Notes: a model not told the origin generated them from the sequence alone. Counted from the first letter of the stretch, positions 32,274-41,819 are shown. The stretch: DNA of 64,000 bases from an uncultured delta proteobacterium (GCA_903869265.1 CAIPYE010000017.1:248001-312000), one strand, 5' to 3'. Program-made: numbers and translations.

Positions 32274-34388
32274 ATGAAAGTCTATGACGACAAGCACATC
32301 AAGAACATCGTGTTGCTGGGCAGTGTCAAGTCCGGCAAGACAACCCTGGCCGAGACCATGGTTTTCGAGGCGGGGCTTACCAAGCGACGCGGCTCGGTCG
32401 AAGACAAGAACACCATCTCCGATTATCACCAGATCGAGCAAGAACGCGGCAACTCCGTGTACGCCACCTCCCTGCACACCGAATGGCGGGATTACAAGAT
32501 CAACATCATTGATACCCCCGGCCTGGATGATTTTGTTGGCGAGATCGTCTCCGCCCTGCGGGTGGCCGATACCTGCGTCATGCTGATCAACGTCCAGTAC
32601 GGGGTGGAGGTGGGCACCGAGCTGGTCTGGAACTCGGTGGAACGGTTCGGTAAACCCACTATCTTTGCGATCAATCAGGTGGACCACCCCAAGGCCGGTT
32701 ATGACGAAGCGGTTTTTTCCATTCAGGAGCGCTTCGGCAAGGCGGCGGTGCTTATGCAGTATCCGGTCAATCAGGGCGCGGGTTTCAACGGGATCATCGA
32801 TCTGCTCAAGATGACCATGTACCGGTTTCCGCCCGAGGGCGGCAAGCCCGAGAAAATGCCCATTCCTGAAAACGAAAAAGAGCGGGCTGAGAAGCTCCAC
32901 AACGAGTTGGTGGAAAAGGCGGCGGAAAACGATGAGGCCTTGATGGAGCTCTATTTTGAGAAGGGCAGTCTCGATGAGGACGAGATGCGCATGGGACTCA
33001 AGATCGGCATGCGCAACCGGTCGCTTTTTCCGATATTCTGCCTGTCCGCCAAGCAGAACATGGGCAGCGGCCGGATGATGGGTTTCATCGACAACGTGGC
33101 GCCCACGGCCCACGAAATGCTGCCCGAGCACACCCTGGACGGCGGAGAGCTTGCCTGCGACCCGGCAGGATCCCCGGTGCTTTTTGTCTTCAAGACTTTG
33201 GTGGAGCCCTATCTCGGCAAGATCACCTTTTTCAAGGTCTGTTCCGGCGAGGTGAGCGAGGGGCAGGATCTGGTCAACTACCCGACCGGTGACACCGAAC
33301 GTCTGACCCAGCTGTTCATCATGGATGGCAAGGAGCGCAATCAGGTGAAAAAGCTCTCTGCCGGGGACATTGGCGCGACCTTGAAGATGAAAACCACCAA
33401 CACCAACCACACTCTGCACGGCAAGGACAAACGGGTGGGGTTGGCGCCCATCGAGTTTCCCGAACCACGCATCCGTTCGGCAATCGTGGCCAAGGAGAAA
33501 AAGGACGACGAAAAACTGGGCGAGGCCCTGCGGGACATGCAGACCGAGGACCAGACCCTCAAGGCCGAGTTTGCCTCGGAGGTGAAGCAGCTGATCCTCT
33601 GGGGCCAGGGCGAGCTGCACCTGCAGGTGGCCCGCTGGCGTCTGGAGCATGTCTACGGAATCAAGACGGAATTTGTGGAGCCGAAGATCCCCTACCGGGA
33701 GACGATCCAGAAACCGGCCACCGCCATGTACCGCCACAAGAAACAGTCCGGAGGCTCGGGCCAGTTCGCCGAGGTGCACCTGCGCATCGAGCCCCATGTG
33801 GAAGGAGCGCCCGACCCTACCGATCTCAATGTCCGCGGCAAGGAGGAGATCGATCTGCCCTGGGGCGGCAAGCTGGTATTTTATAACTGCATCGTGGGCG
33901 GGGTTATCGACGGCAAGTACCTGCCCTCCATCCAGCGGGGGGTCATGGAGAAGATGCAGGAAGGGCCCATGACCGGCTCCCATGTGCGGGACGTGCGGGT
34001 CATGGTCTTTGACGGCAAGATGCACGCGGTGGATTCCAACGACATCTCGTTTAAGATCGCCGGGGCCCAGGCCTTCAAGGAGGCCTTCAAGCAGGCGGAC
34101 CCGCTCATCCTTGAGCCCATCTACGAGATGGATATCATGGTGCCGGAAGAGGTGATGGGCGAGGTGATGGGTGATCTCCAGACGCGGCGGTCAATCATCA
34201 GCGGCATGGAAACCCAGGGGAGGTATCAGGTGATCCGGGCCTTGACCCCGCTGGCCGAGCAGTACAAATACACCACCGCCCTCAAGTCCCTTACCCAGGG
34301 GAGGGCCAGCTTCAAGCGGCGGTTCAAGGAGTACGCGCCGGTGCCTTTTGAGGTGCAGAAGGGGCTGGCTGCCAAAAACGCTGAATGA
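32274..34388 (+). CDS. Elongation factor G-like GTPase with altered G motifs
   Basis: A 704-residue protein with the five-domain EF-G layout and a good GAGAGGTGG ribosome site. The P-loop GSVKSGKT (16-23) is intact. DTPGLDDF has Leu84 where canonical EF-G has the catalytic His (DTPGHVDF), and the base-specificity motif is NQVD (134-137) instead of NKxD. The C-terminal domains retain GGSGQFAEVHLRIEP and YEMDIMVPEEVMGEVMGDLQ with RRSIISGMETQG, so ribosome binding is likely. It belongs to the EF-G2-like branch, whose role differs from ordinary translocation. It stands alone, without tuf or str-operon genes. Confidence 0.88.
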   Translation: MKVYDDKHIKNIVLLGSVKSGKTTLAETMVFEAGLTKRRGSVEDKNTISDYHQIEQERGNSVYATSLHTEWRDYKINIIDTPGLDDFVGEIVSALRVADTCVMLINVQYGVEVGTELVWNSVERFGKPTIFAINQVDHPKAGYDEAVFSIQERFGKAAVLMQYPVNQGAGFNGIIDLLKMTMYRFPPEGGKPEKMPIPENEKERAEKLHNELVEKAAENDEALMELYFEKGSLDEDEMRMGLKIGMRNRSLFPIFCLSAKQNMGSGRMMGFIDNVAPTAHEMLPEHTLDGGELACDPAGSPVLFVFKTLVEPYLGKITFFKVCSGEVSEGQDLVNYPTGDTERLTQLFIMDGKERNQVKKLSAGDIGATLKMKTTNTNHTLHGKDKRVGLAPIEFPEPRIRSAIVAKEKKDDEKLGEALRDMQTEDQTLKAEFASEVKQLILWGQGELHLQVARWRLEHVYGIKTEFVEPKIPYRETIQKPATAMYRHKKQSGGSGQFAEVHLRIEPHVEGAPDPTDLNVRGKEEIDLPWGGKLVFYNCIVGGVIDGKYLPSIQRGVMEKMQEGPMTGSHVRDVRVMVFDGKMHAVDSNDISFKIAGAQAFKEAFKQADPLILEPIYEMDIMVPEEVMGEVMGDLQTRRSIISGMETQGRYQVIRALTPLAEQYKYTTALKSLTQGRASFKRRFKEYAPVPFEVQKGLAAKNAE

Positions 34389-34742
34389 TCTGGGAGGACG
34401 GCAGGGCAGGCAGCAAAAAAAAGCCGCCGGACTTGCGTCCGACGGCTTCTCTCGAGGGGGATGGGAGAGATTTGCCTGTGTAATACAAGGGGGCAAACTG
34501 CGGCGGATGGCGACAGGCGAGCGCCAAGCGTTTAGTAATTTCGTTGAATGCTTAATAGCTCTATTTTAGTTTTTTTGCAACTATTTTTTTGTGCGTATTT
34601 TTGGGGGGTTGGCAGGGCTGAAATGCCGGTGGGCTGAGATCAAATGATCTCGTGTACCAATGGAATGTGAACGAGACCCTGATTTTTCAAAGGGGACTTC
34701 GAGTCTCTCATTGCAGGCCAGAGCAACGGCGACCCATCGAGC
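34389..34742. other. Intergenic stretch between the EF-G-like gene and the GAF gene
   Basis: About 350 bp with no supported gene. It contains the terminator at 34414-34448, an AT-rich segment around 34540-34600, and a near-perfect palindrome, GAGATCA/TGATCTC, at 34636-34651. Confidence 0.6.
34414..34448 (-). terminator. Rho-independent terminator (leftward)
   Basis: A 12-bp hairpin, AAGCCGCCGGAC with its near-complement GTCCGACGGCTT, carries one mismatch and a TTGC loop. On the minus strand it is followed by eight T. It would end transcripts coming from the molybdoenzyme/GAF operon and may also stop EF-G transcripts weakly in the other direction. Confidence 0.65.
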
Positions 34743-36401
34743 TTACCGCAATTCAACAATTTTGGTTTTGCCGACATAATCCCGGCTTTCAAAGCCAGTC
34801 ATGGCTGTCATCTTCCTGGTAAGCTCGCCAATATTCTTAAGATTTCTGACAATGGTCTGAACGTCTTTTGCCAATTCCCCGGATTCCAGTTCATCCTCAA
34901 GCAACTGAGCTGTACCCAGAGCAGCAAAGAGGGGTGAATTGATCTCATGGGCCACCGCGCCGGCCAATTCCACGACCCCCTGCAGCTTGACCCGCTCCAG
35001 ATGCTCCTGTTCCAACTGCCGCTTGGCGGTGATGTCACGGATAACCTCGATCACATATTCAATCTCGCCTCTCTCATCAAGCATGGGTGAGGCCGTACGT
35101 TCATACCAGTGCGGGCCGTCATCCTTGTTCAGTTGATGTTCTTGGCTGGCGGCCTGGCCGGTTGCCAGCACCTGTGTCACCGGACAATCTTTAGCCCCTG
35201 AATCCTGATCCTGCCACAGGGAATGATAGTCAGCACCAAGAAGCTCCTGTTCCTCCTTTCCCATGGCCGTGAGAAAAACTCGATTGGCCAGGACCAGATG
35301 GAGTTCCTTGTCCACCACCAGGAGTTGCGGGCGAATACAGTTGAGAATGTTGGCGAGAAACCGTTCACTTTCTTCAACCTGATTAAAAAGTAAGGCTATC
35401 TTTTGATAGGTTCTGGCATTCTGGATGGCGGTCCCGCTTATTTCGGCGACGGTGACCGCAAAGTTGATCTCGCTGCTGGTAAAACAACGGTTGCTGTTCG
35501 AGAGAATGCGGATGATGCCGATAACCTCCCTTTTGACCTTAATAGGAACTGCGAGCAGGGATTTTATCCCCTCCTTTTCCATGTCGTTTTTGTACAACAC
35601 CCGTTCATCCCTGCTCACATCATAAATGGAAACCGGTTCGCCGGCGAGGGCAACGGCGATGTTCCTTTCGCCTTCCACCTGTCCCCGGCGCAAATATTCC
35701 GCGGAGATGCCATGGGAGGCCACCAGTTCCAGATGATTTGTCTCCGGTCGCAAAAGGCGGATGGTGCAGGCCTTGCAGCCTATGCTGCTGGGTAGCCGTT
35801 CAACAATGGTATTCAATAACGCATCAAGGTCCAGGGTGGAGTTGACCAGGGTTGAGATGTCCTGCACCTCTTTCATGAAATCAATCTGGTTTTCCATCTC
35901 CTTGAACATGTGGCCATTGGAGATGGCAATGCCGACTTGTTCGGCTAATGCCATGGAAAAAGAGATTTCTTCCGAGGTAAAGATTCTGTTGCTTCGGGTC
36001 AGCAGACGAAGGATGCCGATGACCGATCCCTGAAACAGAATGGGCAGAGTGAGCACGCTCTTGATCCCCTCCTGACTGACCAGAGCCCGGTCACTAAAAT
36101 GGAGGTCCTGGTCTACGTCGGTTTTGGCCACAGGGTGCCCCAAATTGATCATGGCCATGGTCTCTTCGGTGTCAATATGGCTGCGGGAGAGGTATTCCAG
36201 AGAGAGGCCGTGGGCTGCGCCCATGACAAAGGTGTTGGTCGAGGGGTCGAGCAACCGAATGGTTGCCGCGTCGATATCCAACAGGCCGGGCAATTCCTTG
36301 ACAATGGTGTCCATCACCTGCTGGTGATCAAGCACCATACTGATCAGTTTGGTCACCTTCTGAAAGACCTTGAGATATTTCAGTTCGTTGATCTGTTTCA
36401 T
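34743..36401 (-). CDS. GAF-GAF-PAS-HisKA protein lacking the kinase ATPase domain
   Basis: A 552-residue cytoplasmic sensor. Two GAF domains (about 25-170 and 195-340) share the pattern GIKSVLTLPILFQGSVIGIL / GIKSLLAVPIKVKREVIGII. A PAS domain (about 350-470) with PAC follows. A HisKA-like helical hairpin carries AGAVAHEINSPLFAALGTAQ with the phosphorylatable His. The protein then stops about 70 residues later (GKTKIVELR) without any N, G1 or G2 box, so it cannot bind ATP by itself. It may be phosphorylated in trans by the kinase at 39760 or act as an inhibitor. It follows the molybdoenzyme gene by 55 bp. Confidence 0.8.
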   Translation of the reverse strand: MKQINELKYLKVFQKVTKLISMVLDHQQVMDTIVKELPGLLDIDAATIRLLDPSTNTFVMGAAHGLSLEYLSRSHIDTEETMAMINLGHPVAKTDVDQDLHFSDRALVSQEGIKSVLTLPILFQGSVIGILRLLTRSNRIFTSEEISFSMALAEQVGIAISNGHMFKEMENQIDFMKEVQDISTLVNSTLDLDALLNTIVERLPSSIGCKACTIRLLRPETNHLELVASHGISAEYLRRGQVEGERNIAVALAGEPVSIYDVSRDERVLYKNDMEKEGIKSLLAVPIKVKREVIGIIRILSNSNRCFTSSEINFAVTVAEISGTAIQNARTYQKIALLFNQVEESERFLANILNCIRPQLLVVDKELHLVLANRVFLTAMGKEEQELLGADYHSLWQDQDSGAKDCPVTQVLATGQAASQEHQLNKDDGPHWYERTASPMLDERGEIEYVIEVIRDITAKRQLEQEHLERVKLQGVVELAGAVAHEINSPLFAALGTAQLLEDELESGELAKDVQTIVRNLKNIGELTRKMTAMTGFESRDYVGKTKIVELR

Positions 36402-36412
36402 GTGACCGATAT

Positions 36413-36452
36413 AAGGGGGCAGGGAGGAGAAAAAAATGCTCCCCGCCCCCTT
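36413..36452 (-). terminator. GC-rich hairpin between the molybdoenzyme and GAF genes
   Basis: AAGGGGGC-GGGAGGAG pairs imperfectly with CTCCCCGCCCCCTT across a loop containing seven A (plus strand). On the minus strand only TTATAT follows the stem, so termination is likely partial. It may stabilise the 3' end of the molybdoenzyme message and reduce expression of the GAF protein. Confidence 0.4.
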
Positions 36453-36456
36453 TCCT

Positions 36457-39306
36457 TTAGGCCTTCCTGATATTGGTCTTGATATATTTCAACGGCGGGG
36501 TACCCGTCCATTTGCAGGCCACGTTGGGCGGCATCAGGATGTTGGTGTTAAATCCCTTGAATTGCGGATACTTCGGGTCTCCCTCCAGCCCGTATTTATG
36601 GCCAAACCCACCGGCGGTGCCCAGCACTCCCTGGCGGATATCCCAGGTGACAAAGGCCTTTGCCTTGATCTCGCCCCAGGGCGAGGTGATCACCACCTCA
36701 TCGCCGGTGGCAATCCCCAGGTTTTTGGCATCCACATAGTTGATCCACACCGGGTTGGTGCCGCACTGTTTCATCAGGGCTACATTCCAGAAGGTGCTGG
36801 TATGCTCATGTTCCAGTACCCGGAAATATCCGGTGATCATGGGGAATTCCGCATCCGGCTGGAGTTCCGGCCAATCCGCCCAAGGGTCCTTGTAGTCCGG
36901 CAGGCCGTCAACCCCGTTTTCTTCGGCCAGGGGATTCATGAAATTGTACTTCCCGGTCTTGGTGCTGCCGGAAGCGCCATATCCAGCCGGCGGATTCATG
37001 GAGCCCCAGGTTTTGTATTTGTAAAACTCCTGTTCGTTGGTGACGTAATAGCCGACCTTGCGCAGTTCCTCCAGGGTGATCGCCTGGTTGCGCATCTGGT
37101 TTTCCATGTACTCTTCTTCGCTTTTCCAGGGGAAGTATTCGCCAAAGCCAAGCCGTCTGGCCAGTTCCGAGAAGATCGAGACAATGGATCTGCATTGGTA
37201 CATGGGGTTGATGGCCTTCTGTCCCAGGGAGAGAAATGCCTCGTACATCCAGTCGGAAACCACCCGGCTCTGCTCAAGATAGGTGCAGTCCGGCAGCACC
37301 ACGTCACAAAGTTCGGTGGTGTTGGACATGAAGCAGTCAATGGAACAGCTGAAATCCAGCTTTTCGATGGCCCGCTTGATGGACGGTTCATTGCCGCAGG
37401 ACATGACAGGGTTGCCGAAGTAGCAGATCATGGCCTTGAGTTTGCCCTCGTCCACGTCCTTTTCAAAATAGCCGGGGATCCAGCCGCTCCAGAGATGACC
37501 CTTGTCCAGTTTGACCTTGGCCGCGTTGTTCGGGGGCTTGGGTTGATCGTCTGCCCAAGGGGAGGCGAGTTTGAACTTGCTGATCAGCGCCGGGCCGCCG
37601 GGGGCGTCGAAGCACCCCATCAGCGCATTCAAGGCGATAAGGGCCTGAACCGCATGCAGGGTGTTGGCGCCCTGGGAAACGCCGGTCCAGGAGTTGGCCC
37701 CGGCAGCAGGCGCGGCGGCGGCAAACTCATGGGCCAGTCGCGTGATGGTCTCGGCTGAGACTCCGCAGATTTCCGCGGCCCATTCGGGGGTGCGGGCAAT
37801 GCCATCCTCCTGACCCAGCAACCGTTTCTGGAAGGCCTCAAAACCATAGGTCCAATTTTCGATAAACTCCTTATTGTACAACCCTTCCTTGACCATGACA
37901 TAACACATGCCCATGGCCATGGCGCCGTCGGTGCCGGGTTTGATCGCGATCCATTCCGTGGCGATGCCCGCGGTTTCGCAACGGCGGGGATCAATCACCA
38001 CCAGCTTGGCTCCGTTCTTGACCGCCTGCTTCAGCAGGGTGACCTTGCGCTGTCCGGCAGAGGTGGCCAGCTCGTTGATGCCGAAGAGCAGGATGAACTG
38101 GGAGTTGGCGTAGTCAATCCAGGGCCGTTTTTCGCTGTAATTTTTTTCGTTGGCCATCCGGGCCGGATTGTCGCACATCTGGCGATGGCTGACCTTGTTG
38201 GGAGTGCCGTAGGCCGCCATTACCGCGTCATGGCACCACATGTTGAAGTCATTGCCCTGATGGAAGCCGACCTGAACCGGATCGACCTTTTTCAGGGCTT
38301 GCACCGTGCGTTCCATGGCCTCGTCCCAGCTTGCCTTGCGGAATCTGCCATTTTCCTTGATCAGCGGGGTCTTCAGACGGTAGGCGCTGTAGGTGTTGTT
38401 GTGGGCATTGGCCCCCTTGATGCAGAGGCGGCCGCCACCCTTGGGGTCTCCGGGCAGCCCCTTGCAACCGGTGATGATATTGTCCTTGACTCTGACCTCC
38501 TGGCCGCAGAGGCCAAGGCAGATGTAGCAATGGGAATTGACGCTGCGCATCTTATCCGGCGCTTCGGCGCCATCGGCTATGGTGATGTACTCTTCCCCCA
38601 GATCCAGGGAGGCGATCGCCGCCCCCATCTGTTCCAGGATGAAAACATAATCATGGCTGAAGGCTTGTTCGGAGAGCATGGAGAAGGAGAACATCCGCTC
38701 GTTGAAGAGATAACTCATGGTCAACTCGGAGAGGCCGCGATAGAACTCGGTCTTGGCGGCACTGGCCAGCACCGCGCAGAATTCCACGGTCCAGCCCATG
38801 AGGTGGTTGCGCAGGAAGGTGAACTGCTGTTCCTGGCCCTCATCGTTATAGGCCGCTCGCTCCGCCAGGTAGCGCATGAATTCCAGCTCCACCGCGATAT
38901 GGTCATCAAGATCAGAATAATCGGGATTTTTGTGGACTCCGGCCTTGTTCAGGGCGGCGCGGATGGCGACCACCGGTTCCTGCATGACCAGCGGTTCCCT
39001 GGTGGTGTAGCAGGATTCGTAGGGAAAGGCCGGATTGTTGCCGGCGTTCAAGAAAAGGTCGGCGTATTCGTAGCGCAGTTCGCTGAAGACCTGCTCCGCA
39101 GTTCCTGCTTGCAAACCTGAAGCCATCTTGGCGAGACCGGAACAGAAGTCCTGGATGGTGCAGTCCTTTTGCAAGGCCGTGATATGCTCTAAAAATTTGG
39201 AGCTCTGCATCTGTTGTATCAGCGGCAGGGAAAGCTCGTCCCGATACATGGCCGAGAGAAATTGATACATTCTTGCCCTGGCCAGATTTATTGCCTTGAT
39301 GTCCAT
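36457..39306 (-). CDS. TorD-like chaperone fused to a molybdopterin oxidoreductase
   Basis: A 949-residue fusion. Residues of about 1-225 are a TorD/DmsD-type maturation chaperone (ELRYEYADLFLNAGNNPAFP, DDHIAVELEFMRYLAERAAY). From about 255 a complete DMSO-reductase-family enzyme follows. Its [4Fe-4S] ligands are Cys260, Cys263, Cys267 and Cys295 (CYICLGLCGQEV, GGRLCIKG), and Cys378 in SHRQMCDNPAR is the probable Mo ligand, as in polysulfide/thiosulfate/tetrathionate-type enzymes. There is no Tat signal, so it is cytoplasmic. No electron-transfer or membrane-anchor subunit is adjacent. AGAGGG precedes the ATG. It lies downstream of a response regulator and kinase that probably control it. The substrate is unknown. 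Confidence 0.88.
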   Translation of the reverse strand: MDIKAINLARARMYQFLSAMYRDELSLPLIQQMQSSKFLEHITALQKDCTIQDFCSGLAKMASGLQAGTAEQVFSELRYEYADLFLNAGNNPAFPYESCYTTREPLVMQEPVVAIRAALNKAGVHKNPDYSDLDDHIAVELEFMRYLAERAAYNDEGQEQQFTFLRNHLMGWTVEFCAVLASAAKTEFYRGLSELTMSYLFNERMFSFSMLSEQAFSHDYVFILEQMGAAIASLDLGEEYITIADGAEAPDKMRSVNSHCYICLGLCGQEVRVKDNIITGCKGLPGDPKGGGRLCIKGANAHNNTYSAYRLKTPLIKENGRFRKASWDEAMERTVQALKKVDPVQVGFHQGNDFNMWCHDAVMAAYGTPNKVSHRQMCDNPARMANEKNYSEKRPWIDYANSQFILLFGINELATSAGQRKVTLLKQAVKNGAKLVVIDPRRCETAGIATEWIAIKPGTDGAMAMGMCYVMVKEGLYNKEFIENWTYGFEAFQKRLLGQEDGIARTPEWAAEICGVSAETITRLAHEFAAAAPAAGANSWTGVSQGANTLHAVQALIALNALMGCFDAPGGPALISKFKLASPWADDQPKPPNNAAKVKLDKGHLWSGWIPGYFEKDVDEGKLKAMICYFGNPVMSCGNEPSIKRAIEKLDFSCSIDCFMSNTTELCDVVLPDCTYLEQSRVVSDWMYEAFLSLGQKAINPMYQCRSIVSIFSELARRLGFGEYFPWKSEEEYMENQMRNQAITLEELRKVGYYVTNEQEFYKYKTWGSMNPPAGYGASGSTKTGKYNFMNPLAEENGVDGLPDYKDPWADWPELQPDAEFPMITGYFRVLEHEHTSTFWNVALMKQCGTNPVWINYVDAKNLGIATGDEVVITSPWGEIKAKAFVTWDIRQGVLGTAGGFGHKYGLEGDPKYPQFKGFNTNILMPPNVACKWTGTPPLKYIKTNIRKA

Positions 39307-39323
39307 GGGTAATTGCCCTCTCT

Positions 39324-39710
39324 TTATACGTTGATGCTGCTTTTCTTGTCCTTTGCTTTCAAGACCTTCTCCACCTTTTCTTCCAACTCTTCCCGATCAA
39401 TGGGCTTGACACAGTATTCGTCCGCCCCGAGGCTTATCGCCTCACGGGCCGTTCCCACTGTCGGGTAGCCGGTGAGCATGATGGCCCGCATCTCCGGAGT
39501 CTCGGTCTTGAGCAGGGCAAGCACCTCGATGCCGTTCATCTTTTTCAATTTGATGTCAAGAATGGCCAGATCCACTTTGTTGGCCTTTGCATAGGCAATC
39601 GCCTCGTCCTCCTCGGTGAACGTGTGCACGTTGTGGCCTTTTTTAGTTAAAATCTTGCCAATGAGCACAGTTGCATCCTGCACATCATCCAATGCTAATA
39701 TCTCAGCCAT
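39324..39710 (-). CDS. Single-domain response regulator, module A
   Basis: A 128-residue CheY-like receiver with no output domain: MAEILALDDVQDATVLIG supplies the acidic pocket, the acceptor Asp lies in LAILDIKLKKMNG, and the Lys lies in CVKPIDREELEE. GGAGG precedes the ATG. It lies 17 bp before the TorD-molybdoenzyme gene and 49 bp after its likely kinase. Its closest relative in the window is the regulator at 47784. With no DNA-binding domain, it must act by protein contact, perhaps with the GAF-HisKA protein or the sigma-54 activator. Confidence 0.9.
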   Translation of the reverse strand: MAEILALDDVQDATVLIGKILTKKGHNVHTFTEEDEAIAYAKANKVDLAILDIKLKKMNGIEVLALLKTETPEMRAIMLTGYPTVGTAREAISLGADEYCVKPIDREELEEKVEKVLKAKDKKSSINV

Positions 39711-39759
39711 GGTCTACCTCCAATAAGTTGTCTGACTATCTGTCTTCCATCCACATAGA

Positions 39760-41328
39760 CTATTCGCGTACACTCGCTGTCTCAACCAGCATGACCGGAA
39801 GCTTGACGTGAAACGCCGCTCCCGGACTATTTTCTCCGGATGGCCTGTTTGCAACCGGGCTTTCCACCTCTATCCGTCCACCATGATCCTGAATGATCCC
39901 GTATGAAACCGAGAGCCCCAGGCCGGTTCCTTTGCCCACGGATTTGGTGGTGAAAAATGGATCAAAAATCCTGGTCTGGATATTTTCCGGGATGCCATGC
40001 CCGGTATCCCGCACCGTGGCCACCACCTCATGGCTGCCGGGATCATAGCGGGTGCTCAAGGTCAGCTCGCCAGATCCCTGTTTTTCCATGGCATGGTGGG
40101 CATTGTTGACCAGATTGACAAAGACCTGCCGCAACCTTTCAGTATCACCGACAATGGGCGGCAGATCCTGGGCAAAATCCCGATGCACGCTGATATGATC
40201 CATGTTCAAGGAGTGCTGGGTCACGGCAAGCACATCCATCAGGATTTCATTGATGGAGATATCTTCCCGGGCGCTTTCCGATTGGCGGGAAAATTTGAGC
40301 AGATCAGCCACGATTTTTCGGCAGGCCTTGGTCTGGCGTTCGATGATGGCCAGGTTCTGGGCCTGTTCACTTTCCGGGGGGAAATCATCCATCATCAACT
40401 GAGAGTAGCCAAGAATGACCCCCAGAGGAGTATTGATCTCATGGGCGACCCCGGCAGCCATTTGTCCCACCGAGGCCATCTTCTCACTGGCGGACAGTTG
40501 CGCCATCATGGTCTTGATTCGGGTCAGGTCCTTGGCAATGCCTTCGCAGCCGCAGAACTGGTTTTTATCGTCGGACACAGCCGTGGCGGAGAGAAGAACC
40601 GAGATGGTGGAGCCGTCCGCCTTGGCAAACTCCACCTCCAGATCTTCTATAAAGCCCTGGGAAAGCAGGGTGTTATAGTAGCTCTCCCAATCGCTTTCAT
40701 GCTTGAAGATAGTCTCGAGGTTCAGGGCCGGGGCACCTTCGCTTGGATAGCCCAGCATCTTGAAACCGGCGCTGTTCATGGTCAGCAGATGATTTTTTGG
40801 ATCACTGAAGTAGACCATGTCCTTGGAGTTGTTAAACAGATTCCGGAATTTTTTTTCTGAGGCCGAAAGCTCAAGGGTTCTTTCCGCAACCTTTTCTTCC
40901 AGGTGCAGATTCATCCCCTGTAGCTGGTCGGCTGCGTTTTCCAGTTGATCGTAGGCTTCTTTGAGACTTTTGGCCTTTCGGTTGATCGCCTGGTATCCCT
41001 CAATGCCTTTATGGTAATAGAGCGTGACTGCCGCCAGCGAGGTCATGAGCAGGGTGTTGGTGCCCCCGGAAACCGGAGAGAAGATTTGCCATAATTCATG
41101 ATTCCCGGAAAACAGCAGGATATGTTTGAGCAGATGCCCTGTGGCCCGGGAGATGGCAAAGGCGCCAAGGGTCAGGCAAAAGTAGAAGAGAAAGCCCCAG
41201 AGGAAATTTTCCGGCTGTTTCTTGGTCAGCAGCCAGGCATAGCGCAGGGAAAGAAACGAAAAAACAATGATAAAACCCGATCCGACCATGTCGGTGACAA
41301 TGGCTGGAGCAAGGGGAAGATTGTTCAT
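39760..41328 (-). CDS. Multi-pass membrane histidine kinase with PAS, module A
   Basis: A 522-residue sensor kinase. The N-terminal 125 residues have about four membrane helices with a conserved [20 protein letters not shown] stretch. A coiled linker ([20 protein letters not shown]), a PAS domain and a kinase core follow. The core has the H-box [18 protein letters not shown], the N-box [10 protein letters not shown], and the G-boxes DTGHGIPE and [10 protein letters not shown]. The membrane part is not a domain I can name; its paralogue at 46205 shares the SR-x-x-GHLL motif. It overlaps the upstream small membrane gene as ATGA, so the two are probably partners. Confidence 0.9.
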   Translation of the reverse strand: MNNLPLAPAIVTDMVGSGFIIVFSFLSLRYAWLLTKKQPENFLWGFLFYFCLTLGAFAISRATGHLLKHILLFSGNHELWQIFSPVSGGTNTLLMTSLAAVTLYYHKGIEGYQAINRKAKSLKEAYDQLENAADQLQGMNLHLEEKVAERTLELSASEKKFRNLFNNSKDMVYFSDPKNHLLTMNSAGFKMLGYPSEGAPALNLETIFKHESDWESYYNTLLSQGFIEDLEVEFAKADGSTISVLLSATAVSDDKNQFCGCEGIAKDLTRIKTMMAQLSASEKMASVGQMAAGVAHEINTPLGVILGYSQLMMDDFPPESEQAQNLAIIERQTKACRKIVADLLKFSRQSESAREDISINEILMDVLAVTQHSLNMDHISVHRDFAQDLPPIVGDTERLRQVFVNLVNNAHHAMEKQGSGELTLSTRYDPGSHEVVATVRDTGHGIPENIQTRIFDPFFTTKSVGKGTGLGLSVSYGIIQDHGGRIEVESPVANRPSGENSPGAAFHVKLPVMLVETASVRE

Positions 41329-41819
41329 TCGGTTTCCGCCTTATCCGAGGAGCGATACAGGGTGCGCAGGCTCAGGAAGAGGAAAAACAGGGCCGGGACG
41401 CTGAGCAGGTGGTCCAGGGTGGCACAGAAATAGATCAGTTTGACCCCGGATATCGGCCCCATGATTTGCGAGGAAAAGTATCCCGAAGAACGCATGATCT
41501 CGGAGTTATCAATGTGAAATCCCAGCCAGTGGCCGGAAAAGGCCACGACATTCCAGAGGATCATCAAGGCGCAGAAGGTCTGAAGATAACGCCAGCCCTT
41601 GCCGGGAAATGCGTTCCTCCCCACATCCCAGAAGAGATAGCCCAGAGCTGCCGCATAAAAAATATGGGCCATCTGGTGCACATAGATGCCCTCCGGTTCG
41701 CCATGGGATTGTAATGCCCAGGCCTGATCCGGAGCAAGAAGCAATGCCACGGGAAGAAATAGGGCGAGCGCATTGAGGTTTTTAAGTGGGTTCATAGGGC
41801 TGACAAGATTGTATGCCAT
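41325..41819 (-). CDS. His-rich small membrane protein, module A
   Basis: A 164-residue membrane protein. An N-terminal signal peptide ends near DQAWA, followed by LQSHGEPEGIYVHQMAHIFY and about four hydrophobic helices. Histidines recur in or near helices (SGHWLGFHID, TLDHLLSVPALFF). These positions are kept in the paralogue at 45729, which suggests heme, metal or quinone binding. AGAGGG supports the ATG at 41819. It overlaps the kinase gene by 4 bp; I infer that the protein is the input subunit of the kinase. No family name is known to me. Confidence 0.78.
   Translation of the reverse strand: MAYNLVSPMNPLKNLNALALFLPVALLLAPDQAWALQSHGEPEGIYVHQMAHIFYAAALGYLFWDVGRNAFPGKGWRYLQTFCALMILWNVVAFSGHWLGFHIDNSEIMRSSGYFSSQIMGPISGVKLIYFCATLDHLLSVPALFFLFLSLRTLYRSSDKAETE

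Noticed and set aside
32193-34025. 610-residue open frame on the minus strand
   Set aside because: It lies opposite the EF-G-like gene, has no ribosome site and shows no domain pattern.
36457-39306. Selenocysteine in the molybdoenzyme
   Set aside because: The expected metal-ligand position is an ordinary Cys codon and no in-frame TGA interrupts the gene.
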